Of a stretch of DNA of 15,999 nucleotides, positions 1 to 7,463 are shown one piece after another. Both the position numbers and the translations under genes were made by a program. The stretch is taken from assembly GCA_050260095.1 (NCBI GenBank), contig JBLNBQ010000176.1, positions 1-15,999 of the forward strand, written 5' to 3'. Each line of letters begins with the position of its first letter. The first letter of the stretch is position 1. Origin of the DNA: JBLNBQ01 sp050260095. Its GTDB lineage: Bacteria; Bacillota; UBA5301; DYFA01. The notes beneath the pieces were generated by a model. It was not told the origin of the DNA, ran no database searches, and saw only the letters and a list, made by a program, of their open reading frames with translations.

Positions 1-1
1 G

Positions 2-976
2 GAGAAGGCTTACGCGGGGCTCCTGCCGCTGCGGCGGTACCCGGTCGCCCTGCTGGCCTTGACGGTCGACCCGGCGGAGGTGGACGTCAATGTCCATCCG
101 GCCAAACGCGAGGTGCGGTTCAAACGGGAGGCCGACCTCTTTCCCCTGGTTTACCAGGCGGTGCGCACGGCCCTGGAGCGCCAGGCGCTCTACCGCCCGG
201 TGGAGGTCGAACGGCCGCCCGTGGAACCCCCTCCGGCCACGTCCGCTCTGCCGTTCACCGGCCACCCGCGGCCGGTCCCGGTCGCCGAACCGGTTCTCGC
301 GCCAAAGCCTGTGCCGTCCGCCTCCGGGCAGGTTCGCGAGACGGGCGGCGACGATGCGCCGATCCGGGCGGACGCGGCTGAGCCGGCCGGGCTGGCCTAT
401 CTGGGTCAGTACGCCCAGACCTACCTCGTGGCCGAAGTGCCGGGCGCGCTGGTCTTGGTGGACCAGCACGCCGCGCACGAGCGCGTGATCTTCGACGCGC
501 TCCTGGCCGGCTACCGGGCCGGTCGGGCGCTCCCGGTGCAGGCGTTGCTCTGGCCGGAGAAAGTGGAACTCACCCCGGCGGAGGCGGCGACGCTCGACGA
601 GGCGCTGCCCGCCCTGCGCATGCTGGGGTTCGAGGTGGAACCGTTCGGCGGCCGCACCGTGCTCGTGCGGGCGCTGCCGGTCCTGCTGAGCCGGGTCGGG
701 CTGAGCGAGGTGCTCGCCGAGGTGGCGGGCGACCCGGCGGGCGGCGCGGCCTTCGGCAGCGGGCGCCGCCCCGTGCCGTTCAGCCTTGAACGACTCTTTC
801 AGACGTTCGCCTGTCGGGGAGCGATCAAGGCAGGTCAGCGGTTGGCGCCGGCGGAGGCGGTGGCGCTCCTGGAGCAGTGGCGGGCCTCGGATCAGCCCTG
901 GACTTGCCCGCACGGGCGTCCGGTCGCCCTCCGGTGGTCGCAGGGGGACGTGGAGGCGCTGTTCTTCCGGAAATAG
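2..976 (+). CDS. mutL: DNA mismatch repair protein MutL, C-terminal part (5' end outside window)
   Basis: The frame is open from base 2 and the true start lies upstream, so about 324 C-terminal residues are seen. MutL is the matchmaker of mismatch repair: it is recruited by MutS and, in bacteria without MutH, nicks the daughter strand. The visible part begins at the end of the N-terminal ATPase region with the conserved NVHPAKREVRF block (bases 88-120). A Pro/Ala-rich linker follows (about 180-390), then the C-terminal dimerisation/endonuclease domain. Endonuclease metal-site motifs are present: DQHAAHER (461-484), ACRGAIKAG (810-836) and CPHGRPV (904-924). The last acidic residue of the first motif is Asp (DQHAAHERVIFD) where family members usually have Glu, and the second motif has ACR rather than the more usual ACH. 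The endonuclease signature fits a Firmicute lacking MutH. miaA follows almost immediately, so the two are probably co-transcribed. Confidence 0.95.
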   Translation, partial: EKAYAGLLPLRRYPVALLALTVDPAEVDVNVHPAKREVRFKREADLFPLVYQAVRTALERQALYRPVEVERPPVEPPPATSALPFTGHPRPVPVAEPVLAPKPVPSASGQVRETGGDDAPIRADAAEPAGLAYLGQYAQTYLVAEVPGALVLVDQHAAHERVIFDALLAGYRAGRALPVQALLWPEKVELTPAEAATLDEALPALRMLGFEVEPFGGRTVLVRALPVLLSRVGLSEVLAEVAGDPAGGAAFGSGRRPVPFSLERLFQTFACRGAIKAGQRLAPAEAVALLEQWRASDQPWTCPHGRPVALRWSQGDVEALFFRK

Positions 977-992
977 GGTGACGGGTGGTGGA

Positions 993-1955
993 GTGATCCT
1001 GGCTGCCAAGGGACGCTTGCTGGCGATCGTCGGGCCGACCGGCGTGGGGAAGAGCGACGTGGCCATCCAGGTGGCGCTGGCCGTCGGCGGCGAGATCGTC
1101 TCGGCCGATTCCATGCAGGTCTACCGCGGCCTCGACATCGGGACGGGCAAAGTCTTGCCGGAGGAGCGCCAGGGCGTGCCGCACCACCTGCTCGACGTGG
1201 TCGACCCGGAGACGCCCTTCAGCGTCGCTCGCTACGAGGAGTTGGCGCTGCGTGCCATCGGCGACATCCACAGCCGGGGGCGGTTGCCCATCCTGGTGGG
1301 CGGCACCGGGCTCTATTACCGGGCGGTGGTCCGGCCGTTCCTGTTCCCGGGAGCCGGTCCCGACCCCGAGCTGCGCGCGAGACTCGCGGCGGAGGCCGCG
1401 GAGCGGGGCACCGAGGCGCTCCACCAGCGGCTGGCCGAAGTCGACCCGCCGGCCGCGGCGCGCATTCACCCCCACGACCTGCGCCGCATCGTCCGAGCGC
1501 TCGAAGTCTACACTCAGACGGGGGTCCCGATCTCAGCCCACCAGACGGCGGGGGAGGAGCCCCGGTTCGCCCTGCTGACCGTGGGCCTGACCGCGCCCAG
1601 GGAGGAACTTTACGCCCGCATCGAGGCCCGGGTCGACGCCATGCTCGCCACCGGGCTGCTAGACGAGGTCAGAAGGTTGGTCGCCCGGGGCCTGGAGCAG
1701 TGGCTGACCGCGGTGCAAGCCCTCGGGTACAAGGAGTTCCTGCCCTACCTGCGGGGTGAGGAACCGCTGGCCCAGGCCGTGGAGCGGCTCAAGCAGGAGA
1801 CGCGGCGCTATGCCAAGCGCCAACTGACCTGGTTCCGGCGCGAGCCTGGGGTCCACTGGCTCGAACGGAAGCCCGGGCAGTCCGCCGCCGAACTGGCTCT
1901 GGCGGTGCTGGAATTGAAGTCGCGGTCCTGGGATCAGGCCTCGGCGACTCGATAA
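993..1955 (+). CDS. miaA: tRNA dimethylallyltransferase MiaA
   Basis: MiaA transfers a dimethylallyl group to N6 of A37 in tRNAs reading UNN codons. The protein is about 320 aa, the usual length. Seen in order: P-loop GPTGVGKS (residues 14-21), the SADSMQVYRGLDIGTGK block with the catalytic Asp near 39, PHHLLD, GGTGLYY, QALGYKE and the C-terminal TRRYAKRQLTWFRR. These are hallmark MiaA motifs. GTG at 993 is preferred because it leaves a normal short lead into the P-loop and has a GGTGG-like site just upstream. GTG at 978, directly after the mutL stop, is the alternative and adds five residues. It lies between mutL and hfq, the classic mutL-miaA-hfq order. Function is firm; only the start is uncertain. 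Confidence 0.95.
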   Translation: MILAAKGRLLAIVGPTGVGKSDVAIQVALAVGGEIVSADSMQVYRGLDIGTGKVLPEERQGVPHHLLDVVDPETPFSVARYEELALRAIGDIHSRGRLPILVGGTGLYYRAVVRPFLFPGAGPDPELRARLAAEAAERGTEALHQRLAEVDPPAAARIHPHDLRRIVRALEVYTQTGVPISAHQTAGEEPRFALLTVGLTAPREELYARIEARVDAMLATGLLDEVRRLVARGLEQWLTAVQALGYKEFLPYLRGEEPLAQAVERLKQETRRYAKRQLTWFRREPGVHWLERKPGQSAAELALAVLELKSRSWDQASATR

Positions 1956-1966
1956 GGAGGGGGAAC

Positions 1967-2221
1967 ATGACGACGGCGATGAAAGGAACGCCGGCCAACC
2001 TGCAGGACGCCTATCTCAACGCGGTGCGGCGCGACGCCACCCCGGTCACCGTCTACCTGGTCAACGGTTTCCAGCTCAAGGGCATCGTGCGCGGCTTCGA
2101 CAGTTTCACAGTCATCCTGGAGGTCGAAGGCCGGCATGACATGGTCTATAAGCACGCGGTGTCTACGATCAGCCCGGCCCGGCCGGTCGATTGGAGGACG
2201 GCGGAGAGCCCCGGCCAGTGA
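1967..2221 (+). CDS. hfq: RNA-binding protein Hfq
   Basis: Hfq is a hexameric Sm-like RNA chaperone that binds U-rich and A-rich RNA and can assist sRNA-mRNA pairing. The 84-aa product has the Sm1 region (LQDAYLNAVRRDATPVTVYL, then VNGFQLKGIVRGFDSFTVIL) and the Sm2 signature YKHAVSTI, close to the canonical YKHAISTI. The C-terminal tail after Sm2 is short (about 18 residues), as is normal for Gram-positive Hfq. The ATG at 1967 is preceded by AAGGAGGGGG, which overlaps the miaA stop codon. Initiation is therefore strong and translation may be coupled to miaA. A second in-frame ATG at 1979 is less likely because the Shine-Dalgarno would be too far away. Confidence 0.96.
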   Translation: MTTAMKGTPANLQDAYLNAVRRDATPVTVYLVNGFQLKGIVRGFDSFTVILEVEGRHDMVYKHAVSTISPARPVDWRTAESPGQ

Positions 2222-2344
2222 GCGGCGCGGCGGCCCTCGTACCCGGTGTGGACCGGCACCGGCCGCCTCACCCTGCGTATAATGGGGTTGCTCCTCAAGG
2301 GGGGCTCGCCACCTGAAATGCGCCTGGGTGAGGAAAGGAAGGTA

Positions 2345-3298
2345 ATGCCCGTGCAAGCGGCAGTGCCAGTCAGGCAGTTGACGCCTCGTCCGAGCGAGGA
2401 GGGCGAGGAGCGGCGCCGGCGGCTGGAAGAGGTCCTGGCTGAGCTGGACGGGCTGATCGGGTTGGTCGAGATCAAGGAGCTGGTCCACGAGGTGACCGCC
2501 TACGCCGAGGTGCGGCGCTATCGCCAGCGGGAGGGGCTGGCCGTGGAGCCGATGAGCTTGCACATGCTCTTCTTCGGCAACCCCGGCACCGGCAAGACCA
2601 CGGTGGCTCGCCTGCTTGGCCGGCTCCTGTGCGGGATGGGGATGCTGAGCAAGGGCCACCTAGTGGAGGTGGAACGGGCTGACCTGGTCGGAGAGTACGT
2701 CGGACACACCGCTCAGAAGGTGCGGCAGCAGGTGAAGAAGGCGCTTGGCGGGATCCTCTTCGTCGATGAGGCCTACTCGCTGGCGCGCGGCGGCGAGAAG
2801 GATTTCGGAAAAGAGGCCATCGACACCCTGGTCAAGGCAATGGAGGACCACAAGGACGAGTTCGTGCTGATCCTGGCCGGCTACCCGGCTGAGATGGAGC
2901 GGTTCCTGGACGCGAACCCCGGGCTCACCTCGCGCCTCCCCATCCACCTGCGTTTTCCCGACTACACGACCCGGGAACTCCTTGCGATCGCCGTGTCGAT
3001 GATCGAGCGCCGGCAATACACCTTGCCGGCCGCAGCCAAGGAGGCGCTCCATGGCATCCTCCTGCGCCTGGGGGCCCAGGGCGCCGAATCGGGGAACGCC
3101 CGCACCGTGCGTAACCTCGTCGAGCGGGCCATCCGGCTGCAGGCGCGGCGAATCTACCGGGCGGGCAACTTCACCCGCAGCGGGCTCATCGAACTGAGCG
3201 CCGTGGACTTCCTGGGGGCTGAACGGTGGTTGGCCCAGAACCGGCGGCGGGAGCCGCTCCTGCGGGCGGTCGAGCGGGAACTCGAGGCCCGGCTGTAG
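2345..3298 (+). CDS. spoVK: Stage V sporulation protein K-like AAA+ ATPase
   Basis: This is a CbbX/SpoVK-type AAA+ ATPase of about 317 aa, close to B. subtilis SpoVK (about 322). Walker A is FGNPGTGKTT (residues 77-86), Walker B is ILFVDEAYSL (137-146), and the later NPGLTSRLPIHLRFPDY segment carries the sensor/arginine-finger region. A helical lid follows. In B. subtilis spoVK is needed for late spore maturation and lies just after hfq; the same order here supports the name, but the substrate of the ATPase is not known. ATG 2345 was chosen because AGGAAAGG lies 6 nt upstream and the homologous region begins shortly after it. The frame is open further upstream (to about 2246) but that part does not resemble the family. 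GTG 2351 is an alternative start. Confidence 0.9.
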   Translation: MPVQAAVPVRQLTPRPSEEGEERRRRLEEVLAELDGLIGLVEIKELVHEVTAYAEVRRYRQREGLAVEPMSLHMLFFGNPGTGKTTVARLLGRLLCGMGMLSKGHLVEVERADLVGEYVGHTAQKVRQQVKKALGGILFVDEAYSLARGGEKDFGKEAIDTLVKAMEDHKDEFVLILAGYPAEMERFLDANPGLTSRLPIHLRFPDYTTRELLAIAVSMIERRQYTLPAAAKEALHGILLRLGAQGAESGNARTVRNLVERAIRLQARRIYRAGNFTRSGLIELSAVDFLGAERWLAQNRRREPLLRAVERELEARL

Positions 3299-3310
3299 CT
3301 GGGCTGCGAA

Positions 3311-3339
3311 TTGACAGCCCCGGGGGGCTATGTTATATT
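3311..3339 (+). promoter_or_regulatory. Sigma-A promoter for dapF
   Basis: A perfect TTGACA at 3311-3316 and a TATATT at 3334-3339 are separated by 17 bp, and a TG lies one base upstream of the -10 (extended -10). It sits just after the spoVK stop and about 85 bases before the dapF start, so it likely starts a dapF-dapL-ynbB transcript. The predicted start point is near 3346, giving a leader of about 80 nt. Confidence 0.85.
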
Positions 3340-3425
3340 GTAGCAAAAGTTGGCGGCCCCCGCTTGAGGGCGGCTTCGCCCCGGCGCAGCACAGGGGTCC
3401 GGCTTCTGTCACGAGAGGACAGGCG

Positions 3426-4310
3426 GTGCCAGTGCAGTTCGTCAAGATGGAAGGGCTCGGCAACGATTACGTCTATGTCGATGGCTTCAAGGAGCAGGTG
3501 GCGGCGCCGGAACGCTTGGCCAGGGCGATCTCCGACCGGCACTTCGGGGTGGGTGGCGATGGCCTGATCCTGATCCTGCCCCCGCAAAGCCCGGAGGCCG
3601 ACGTGCGCATGCGGATGTTCAACGCCGACGGTAGCGAGGCGCAGATGTGTGGTAACGGCATTCGCTGCGTGGCGAAGTACGCCGCCGACCACGGCCTGCT
3701 GCCCAGGGACCGCTCGGACATTCGCGTCGAGACCGCGGCCGGGGTGAAGGAGATCGGCCTGACGCGCGACCACTCGGGCAAGGTGGTCGCCGCGCGAGTC
3801 GACATGGGCGTTCCCCGCTTTCGCCGTCGCGACTTGCCGATGGAAGGACCGCCCGACGAGGCCGTGACCAACCTGCCGCTCGTGATCGCCGGCCAGGAGT
3901 ACCGGCTCACCGGCGTCTCCATGGGGAACCCGCACGGCGTGGTCTTCTTGCCCGAGGTGGCGAGCCTGCGCTTGGAGGAGTTGGGTCCTCAGTTCGAACA
4001 ACATTCGCTCTTCCCCGAGCGGGTCAACACAGAGTTCTGCCGGGTCATCGATCGCGCAACTTTGGAGATGCGCGTCTGGGAACGCGGCAGCGGGGAGACG
4101 CTCGCTTGCGGCACCGGCGCCTGCGCCGCCGCGGTGGCCGCCTGCGTGAACGGGTTTACCGACCGGAAGGTCACAGTCTTGCTCCGCGGCGGGGCGCTGC
4201 TCGTCGAGTGGGGAAACGACGATCACGTGTACATGACCGGGCCGGCCGTCGAGGTCTTCTCCGGCGAGTGGCCTTGGGGCGCCGAGGCGCCCCACGCTGG
4301 CGCCTGGTAG
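3426..4310 (+). CDS. dapF: Diaminopimelate epimerase DapF
   Basis: DapF converts LL-diaminopimelate to meso-diaminopimelate, the direct precursor of lysine and of the peptidoglycan cross-link, using two cysteines without a cofactor. The protein is about 294 aa. It begins with the typical VQFVKMEGLGNDYVYVD, has FNADGSEAQMCGNG with the first catalytic Cys near residue 75, and GETLACGTGACAAA with the second near 228. The two halves are the usual pseudo-symmetric domains. GTG 3426 is preferred because GAGAGG lies 6 nt upstream; GTG 3432 is possible. The open frame reaches back to 3330 but that stretch overlaps the promoter and is not coding. dapL, 36 bases downstream, makes the substrate of this enzyme, so the pair covers two consecutive steps. 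Confidence 0.96.
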   Translation: MPVQFVKMEGLGNDYVYVDGFKEQVAAPERLARAISDRHFGVGGDGLILILPPQSPEADVRMRMFNADGSEAQMCGNGIRCVAKYAADHGLLPRDRSDIRVETAAGVKEIGLTRDHSGKVVAARVDMGVPRFRRRDLPMEGPPDEAVTNLPLVIAGQEYRLTGVSMGNPHGVVFLPEVASLRLEELGPQFEQHSLFPERVNTEFCRVIDRATLEMRVWERGSGETLACGTGACAAAVAACVNGFTDRKVTVLLRGGALLVEWGNDDHVYMTGPAVEVFSGEWPWGAEAPHAGAW

Positions 4311-4346
4311 GAGTGCCCGCATTAGCAGAGACAAGGAGGCCGTATC

Positions 4347-5513
4347 GTGCAACCAGCCAAGCGAATCACCAGCCTGCCCCCGTACCTGTTCGCTGAGATA
4401 GACCGGAAGATCGCCGCCGCCCGGCAAAAGGGCGTCGATGTCATCAGCCTGGGGATCGGCGATCCCGACCGGCCGACTCCCGACTTCATCGTGGAGGAGG
4501 CCTGCCGCCAGGCGCACAACCCGGCCAACCACCGGTACCCGTCGTATGAGGGCCTCGCCGAGTTCCGGCAAGCGGTGGCCGGTTGGTACCAACACCGTTT
4601 CGGGGTCGACCTCGACGCCCGCACCGAAGTCGTCACCCTGATCGGTTCCAAGGAGGGCATCGCCCACATCTCGCTCTGCTACGTCGACCCCGGCGATGTC
4701 AACTTAGTGCCCGACCCGGGCTACCCGGTCTATGAGATCGGCACCTCCTTCGCCGGCGGCACAAGCTATCGGATGCCCTTGGTTGCGGAAAAGGGGTTCC
4801 TGCCCGATCTCACCGCTATTCCCACCGAGGTTGCCCGCAAGGCGAAGCTGATGTTTCTCAACTACCCGAACAACCCTACCGGGGCGATCGCCACGCCGGA
4901 GTTCTTCGCCGACGTCGTCGCGTTCGCCCGCGACTTCGACTTGCTGGTCTGCCATGACGCCGCCTATACCGAGGTGTCGTTCGAGGGGTACCGGGCGCCG
5001 AGTTTCCTGCAGACGCCCGGGGCCAAAGAGGTCGGCGTGGAGTTCCATTCCCTCTCCAAGACGTTCAACATGACTGGCTGGCGTCTCGGCTGGATGGTGG
5101 GCAACGCTGAGGCGGTGGAGGCCTTGGGGCGCGTCAAGACGAACATCGACTCCGGCGTCTTCCAGGCGATCCAGTACGCCGGGGTGGCCGCCCTGCGCAA
5201 CCCCGACGTTCAGCCCGTCACCATGAGCAACATCTACCGGGAGCGCCGCGACGCGGTGATCGCGGGCCTGCGGCGCCTCGGGTGGCAGATCGACCCGCCC
5301 CTGGCGACCATCTACGTGTGGGCGCCGTGCCCGCCGGGCCTTAGCTCCACGGAGTTTGCAACGCGCCTTCTGGAGCAGGCCGGCGTCGTGGTGACCCCGG
5401 GGATCGGCTACGGCGAGCACGGTGAAGGGTACTTCCGCATCTCGCTTTGCGTGGAGATCGAGCGCATCCGCGAGGCGTTCGCCCGTCTTGAGCAAGCGGG
5501 CATCCGCTATTGA
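4347..5513 (+). CDS. dapL: LL-diaminopimelate aminotransferase DapL
   Basis: This is a class I/II (fold-type I) PLP aminotransferase of 388 aa. In the DapL pathway it makes LL-diaminopimelate from tetrahydrodipicolinate and glutamate in one step, bypassing the acylated intermediates. Visible landmarks: LGIGDPDRPTPDFI near residues 35-48, GSKEG (100-104), NYPNNPTGA (172-180), the CHDAAYTE Asp/Tyr pair (202-209), HSLSKTFNMTGWRLGW with the PLP lysine at about 238, and the C-terminal FRISLC. The SLSKTFNMTGWR form is typical of DapL rather than AspAT. GTG 4347 has a perfect AAGGAGG 7 nt upstream. The strongest functional argument is its position directly after dapF. A generic alanine/aspartate aminotransferase remains possible but less likely. 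Confidence 0.9.
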   Translation: MQPAKRITSLPPYLFAEIDRKIAAARQKGVDVISLGIGDPDRPTPDFIVEEACRQAHNPANHRYPSYEGLAEFRQAVAGWYQHRFGVDLDARTEVVTLIGSKEGIAHISLCYVDPGDVNLVPDPGYPVYEIGTSFAGGTSYRMPLVAEKGFLPDLTAIPTEVARKAKLMFLNYPNNPTGAIATPEFFADVVAFARDFDLLVCHDAAYTEVSFEGYRAPSFLQTPGAKEVGVEFHSLSKTFNMTGWRLGWMVGNAEAVEALGRVKTNIDSGVFQAIQYAGVAALRNPDVQPVTMSNIYRERRDAVIAGLRRLGWQIDPPLATIYVWAPCPPGLSSTEFATRLLEQAGVVVTPGIGYGEHGEGYFRISLCVEIERIREAFARLEQAGIRY

Positions 5514-6802
5514 GCGGCGGCGGGGCAGGTGAGGCGCTGGGCCATGCGCTCGGTCTGGCGCCTGACCTTCAGGCGGCCCTGAACCGGGCCCTCGACCGGA
5601 CCGGCCCCGTCCGGGCGGAACTGGCCGCCGTACGGGCGGCAAATCAGCTGAAAGTACTGCGGGCCTTCGAAGAGACCGGCGTGATGGACTTCCACCTGCA
5701 CGGTACGACCGGCTACGGCTACGCCGACCCGGCCCGGGAGGCGGTGGAGGCGGTCTACGCGCGGGCCCTGGGGGCCGAGGCCGCCCTGGTCGCCCCGTAC
5801 TTGGTCTCCGGCACGCACGCCATCGCCGCGGCGCTCTTTGGCGTGTTGCGTCCCGGGGACGAGTTGGTCTATGCGACCGGCGACCCTTACGATACGCTAA
5901 AGCAGGTGATCTTCGGCCGCGAAGGTGAAGGTTCACTGGCCGAGTTCGGTGTGGACTGCCGGGTGGTGCCTCTTGGCCCTGCCGGCGAACTTGACTTGGC
6001 GGCGCTCGCTAGCGCCGTAGGTCCTCGCACCAGAATGGTCGCTTTCCAGCGTTCTCGCGGTTACCGGTGGGCGCCGTCGCGCACCCTGGCCGATCTTGCC
6101 AGGGGCATCGCGGCCGTGAGAGCGGTCCGGCCGGAGATCGTCGTCTTCGTCGACAACTGCTATGGCGAGTTCGTGGAGCTGGATGAGCCGCTGGCGGTCG
6201 GGGCCGACCTGATCGCCGGCTCTTTGATCAAGAACCCCGGCGGAAGCCTTGCGCCCGTCGGCGGGTATGTGGCGGGCCGAGCTGAGCTGGTCAGACGGGC
6301 GGCGGCGCGGGCGACGGCTCCCGGCATCGCGGGGGCGGTTGGTCCGATGCTCGATCTGGGACGCTCTTTCCTCCAGGGCTTCTTCCTCGCACCGCATTTT
6401 GTCGGCGAGGCCTTGTGCGGTGCGGTGGCGGCGGCCGCGTTCTGCGAGGAGGTAGGGCTGGAGACGCTGCCCGCCAGCGCCGAGCCCCGCTCCGATCTGG
6501 TCCAGGCGGTCAAGCTCGGTTCCCCCGACGCCCTGATCGGCTTCTGCGAGGGGATCCAGTCGGCCTGTGCCGTGAACGCCAAGGTCCGGCCTGAGCCGGC
6601 GCCGCTGCCTGGATACACCGATGCGGTCATCATGGCCGGGGGCGGTTTCGTGTCCGGGGCGACCCTGGAACTCTCCGTCGACGCTCCGTTGCGTCCACCG
6701 TTCGCCGCCTATCTGCAGGGTGGATTATCCTGGGAACAAGTCGTCTTCGGGACAGGCAGAGGGCTCCAAAACCTGCTCCAGAAGGGGCTTTTGGCCCGGT
6801 AA
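5510..6802 (+). CDS. ynbB: YnbB-type methionine gamma-lyase-like PLP protein (PF06838 family)
   Basis: The 430-aa product belongs to the family once named 'aluminium resistance protein' and now 'methionine gamma-lyase family', a fold-type I PLP group related to Cys/Met metabolism enzymes. Visible blocks: MDFHLHGTTGYGYADPARE (residues 59-77), the PYLVSGTHAI segment (96-105), a cofactor-binding VDNCYGEF with Asp215, and GSLIKNPGGSLAPVGGYVAG with the PLP lysine at about 241. The exact reaction in the cell is not settled for the family, so the lyase name is nominal. The start is TTG 5510, whose TTGA overlaps the dapL stop by four bases; no good Shine-Dalgarno is present, which suggests translational coupling to dapL. 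In B. subtilis ynbB also lies in the hfq/spoVK neighbourhood, so synteny supports the call. Confidence 0.88.
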   Translation: MSGGGAGEALGHALGLAPDLQAALNRALDRTGPVRAELAAVRAANQLKVLRAFEETGVMDFHLHGTTGYGYADPAREAVEAVYARALGAEAALVAPYLVSGTHAIAAALFGVLRPGDELVYATGDPYDTLKQVIFGREGEGSLAEFGVDCRVVPLGPAGELDLAALASAVGPRTRMVAFQRSRGYRWAPSRTLADLARGIAAVRAVRPEIVVFVDNCYGEFVELDEPLAVGADLIAGSLIKNPGGSLAPVGGYVAGRAELVRRAAARATAPGIAGAVGPMLDLGRSFLQGFFLAPHFVGEALCGAVAAAAFCEEVGLETLPASAEPRSDLVQAVKLGSPDALIGFCEGIQSACAVNAKVRPEPAPLPGYTDAVIMAGGGFVSGATLELSVDAPLRPPFAAYLQGGLSWEQVVFGTGRGLQNLLQKGLLAR

Positions 6803-6819
6803 ATTTTTTCCGGTTGCGC

Positions 6820-6847
6820 TTGACTTTTGGGACGAATCTGCTACAAT
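6820..6847 (+). promoter_or_regulatory. Sigma-A promoter for speD
   Basis: TTGACT at 6820-6825 and TACAAT at 6842-6847 are 16 bp apart, with TG at 6839-6840 giving an extended -10. It lies in the ynbB-speD gap and predicts a transcript start near 6854 and a leader of about 80 nt before speD. The region is AT-richer than its surroundings, as expected for a promoter. Confidence 0.8.
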
Positions 6848-6933
6848 GTTAACTGTTGATTCGGGGCCTAGCTGGGCCTTAAGACCGGGAGGTCGAGATC
6901 TCAAGCACACCAGCCGAAGGAGGCAAACCGCAG

Positions 6934-7308
6934 ATGACGAGCGCTTTGGGTCGTCATGTCTTGTGCGAAATGTACGAGTGTGACCCTGAGGTGTTGAATG
7001 ATCGCAAGCTAATCGAAAGAATACTCGTGGATGCCGCTCTTGAGGCTGGCGCTGAGGTCCGTGAGGTAGCTTTCCACAAGTTCTCTCCGCAAGGTGTCAG
7101 CGGCGTGGTGGTTATCTCCGAGTCGCACCTCGCCATCCACACTTGGCCCGAGTTGGGCTATGCCGCGGTCGACGTCTTCACCTGCGGCGAGCGGGTGAAT
7201 CCCTGGACGGCTTGCGATTACATCAAGCTCAAGTTCCATGCCGGCGAGGTCAAGGCCTCGGAGGTCCCGCGCGGGGTACTCGCCGAAAGAGTCCTCAAGG
7301 TTTCCTGA
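6934..7308 (+). CDS. speD: S-adenosylmethionine decarboxylase proenzyme
   Basis: SpeD decarboxylates S-adenosylmethionine to give the aminopropyl donor for spermidine. It is made as a proenzyme that cuts itself to form a pyruvoyl cofactor. The 124-aa length matches the short prokaryotic class (B. subtilis/Thermotoga type). The self-cleavage site is ISESHLAIHTWPE: the cut would fall between Glu63 and Ser64, Ser64 becoming the pyruvoyl group. His69 and Cys84 (VFTCGE) match the processing and catalytic residues of the family. ATG 6934 follows AAGGAGG by 10 nt. It has its own promoter and its own terminator, so it is a single-gene unit; no spermidine synthase (speE) is next to it. Confidence 0.96.
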   Translation: MTSALGRHVLCEMYECDPEVLNDRKLIERILVDAALEAGAEVREVAFHKFSPQGVSGVVVISESHLAIHTWPELGYAAVDVFTCGERVNPWTACDYIKLKFHAGEVKASEVPRGVLAERVLKVS

Positions 7309-7345
7309 GGCGAGCGATACGAAAAGACGATCGTAAAGGTGGTTG

Positions 7346-7379
7346 AAATTCCCCGGGTCTATGAGACCCGGGGAATTTT
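7346..7379 (+). terminator. Intrinsic terminator after speD
   Basis: A perfect 15-bp inverted repeat, arms AAATTCCCCGGGTCT (7346-7360) and AGACCCGGGGAATTT (7364-7378), encloses a 3-base loop ATG and ends in TTTT. It lies 37 bases after the speD stop. Because the 5' arm starts with AAA the hairpin could also stop minus-strand transcription. Confidence 0.9.
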
Positions 7380-7463
7380 GCTGGTGGGGCCGGCTCAGCG
7401 GGAAGGAGTTGCCAGCGGGGCGTAGAAAAACTTCTCTCGCAGCGCGAGCCGGGGGGAGGACTC

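Noticed and set aside
2278..2283. TATAAT between hfq and spoVK as a promoter
   Set aside because: The -10 is perfect but no acceptable -35 lies 16-18 bp upstream, and no sporulation sigma-E pattern is seen; left unassigned.
3333..4667. 444-codon open frame on the minus strand opposite dapF
   Set aside because: It is antisense to clear dapF/dapL coding sequence, has no ribosome site and no recognisable motif; long antisense frames are expected in GC-rich DNA.
6785..6809. GGGC/GCCC hairpin followed by TTTTTT at the end of ynbB as a terminator
   Set aside because: The stem is only 4 bp and is separated from the T run by GGTAAA, too weak to call.
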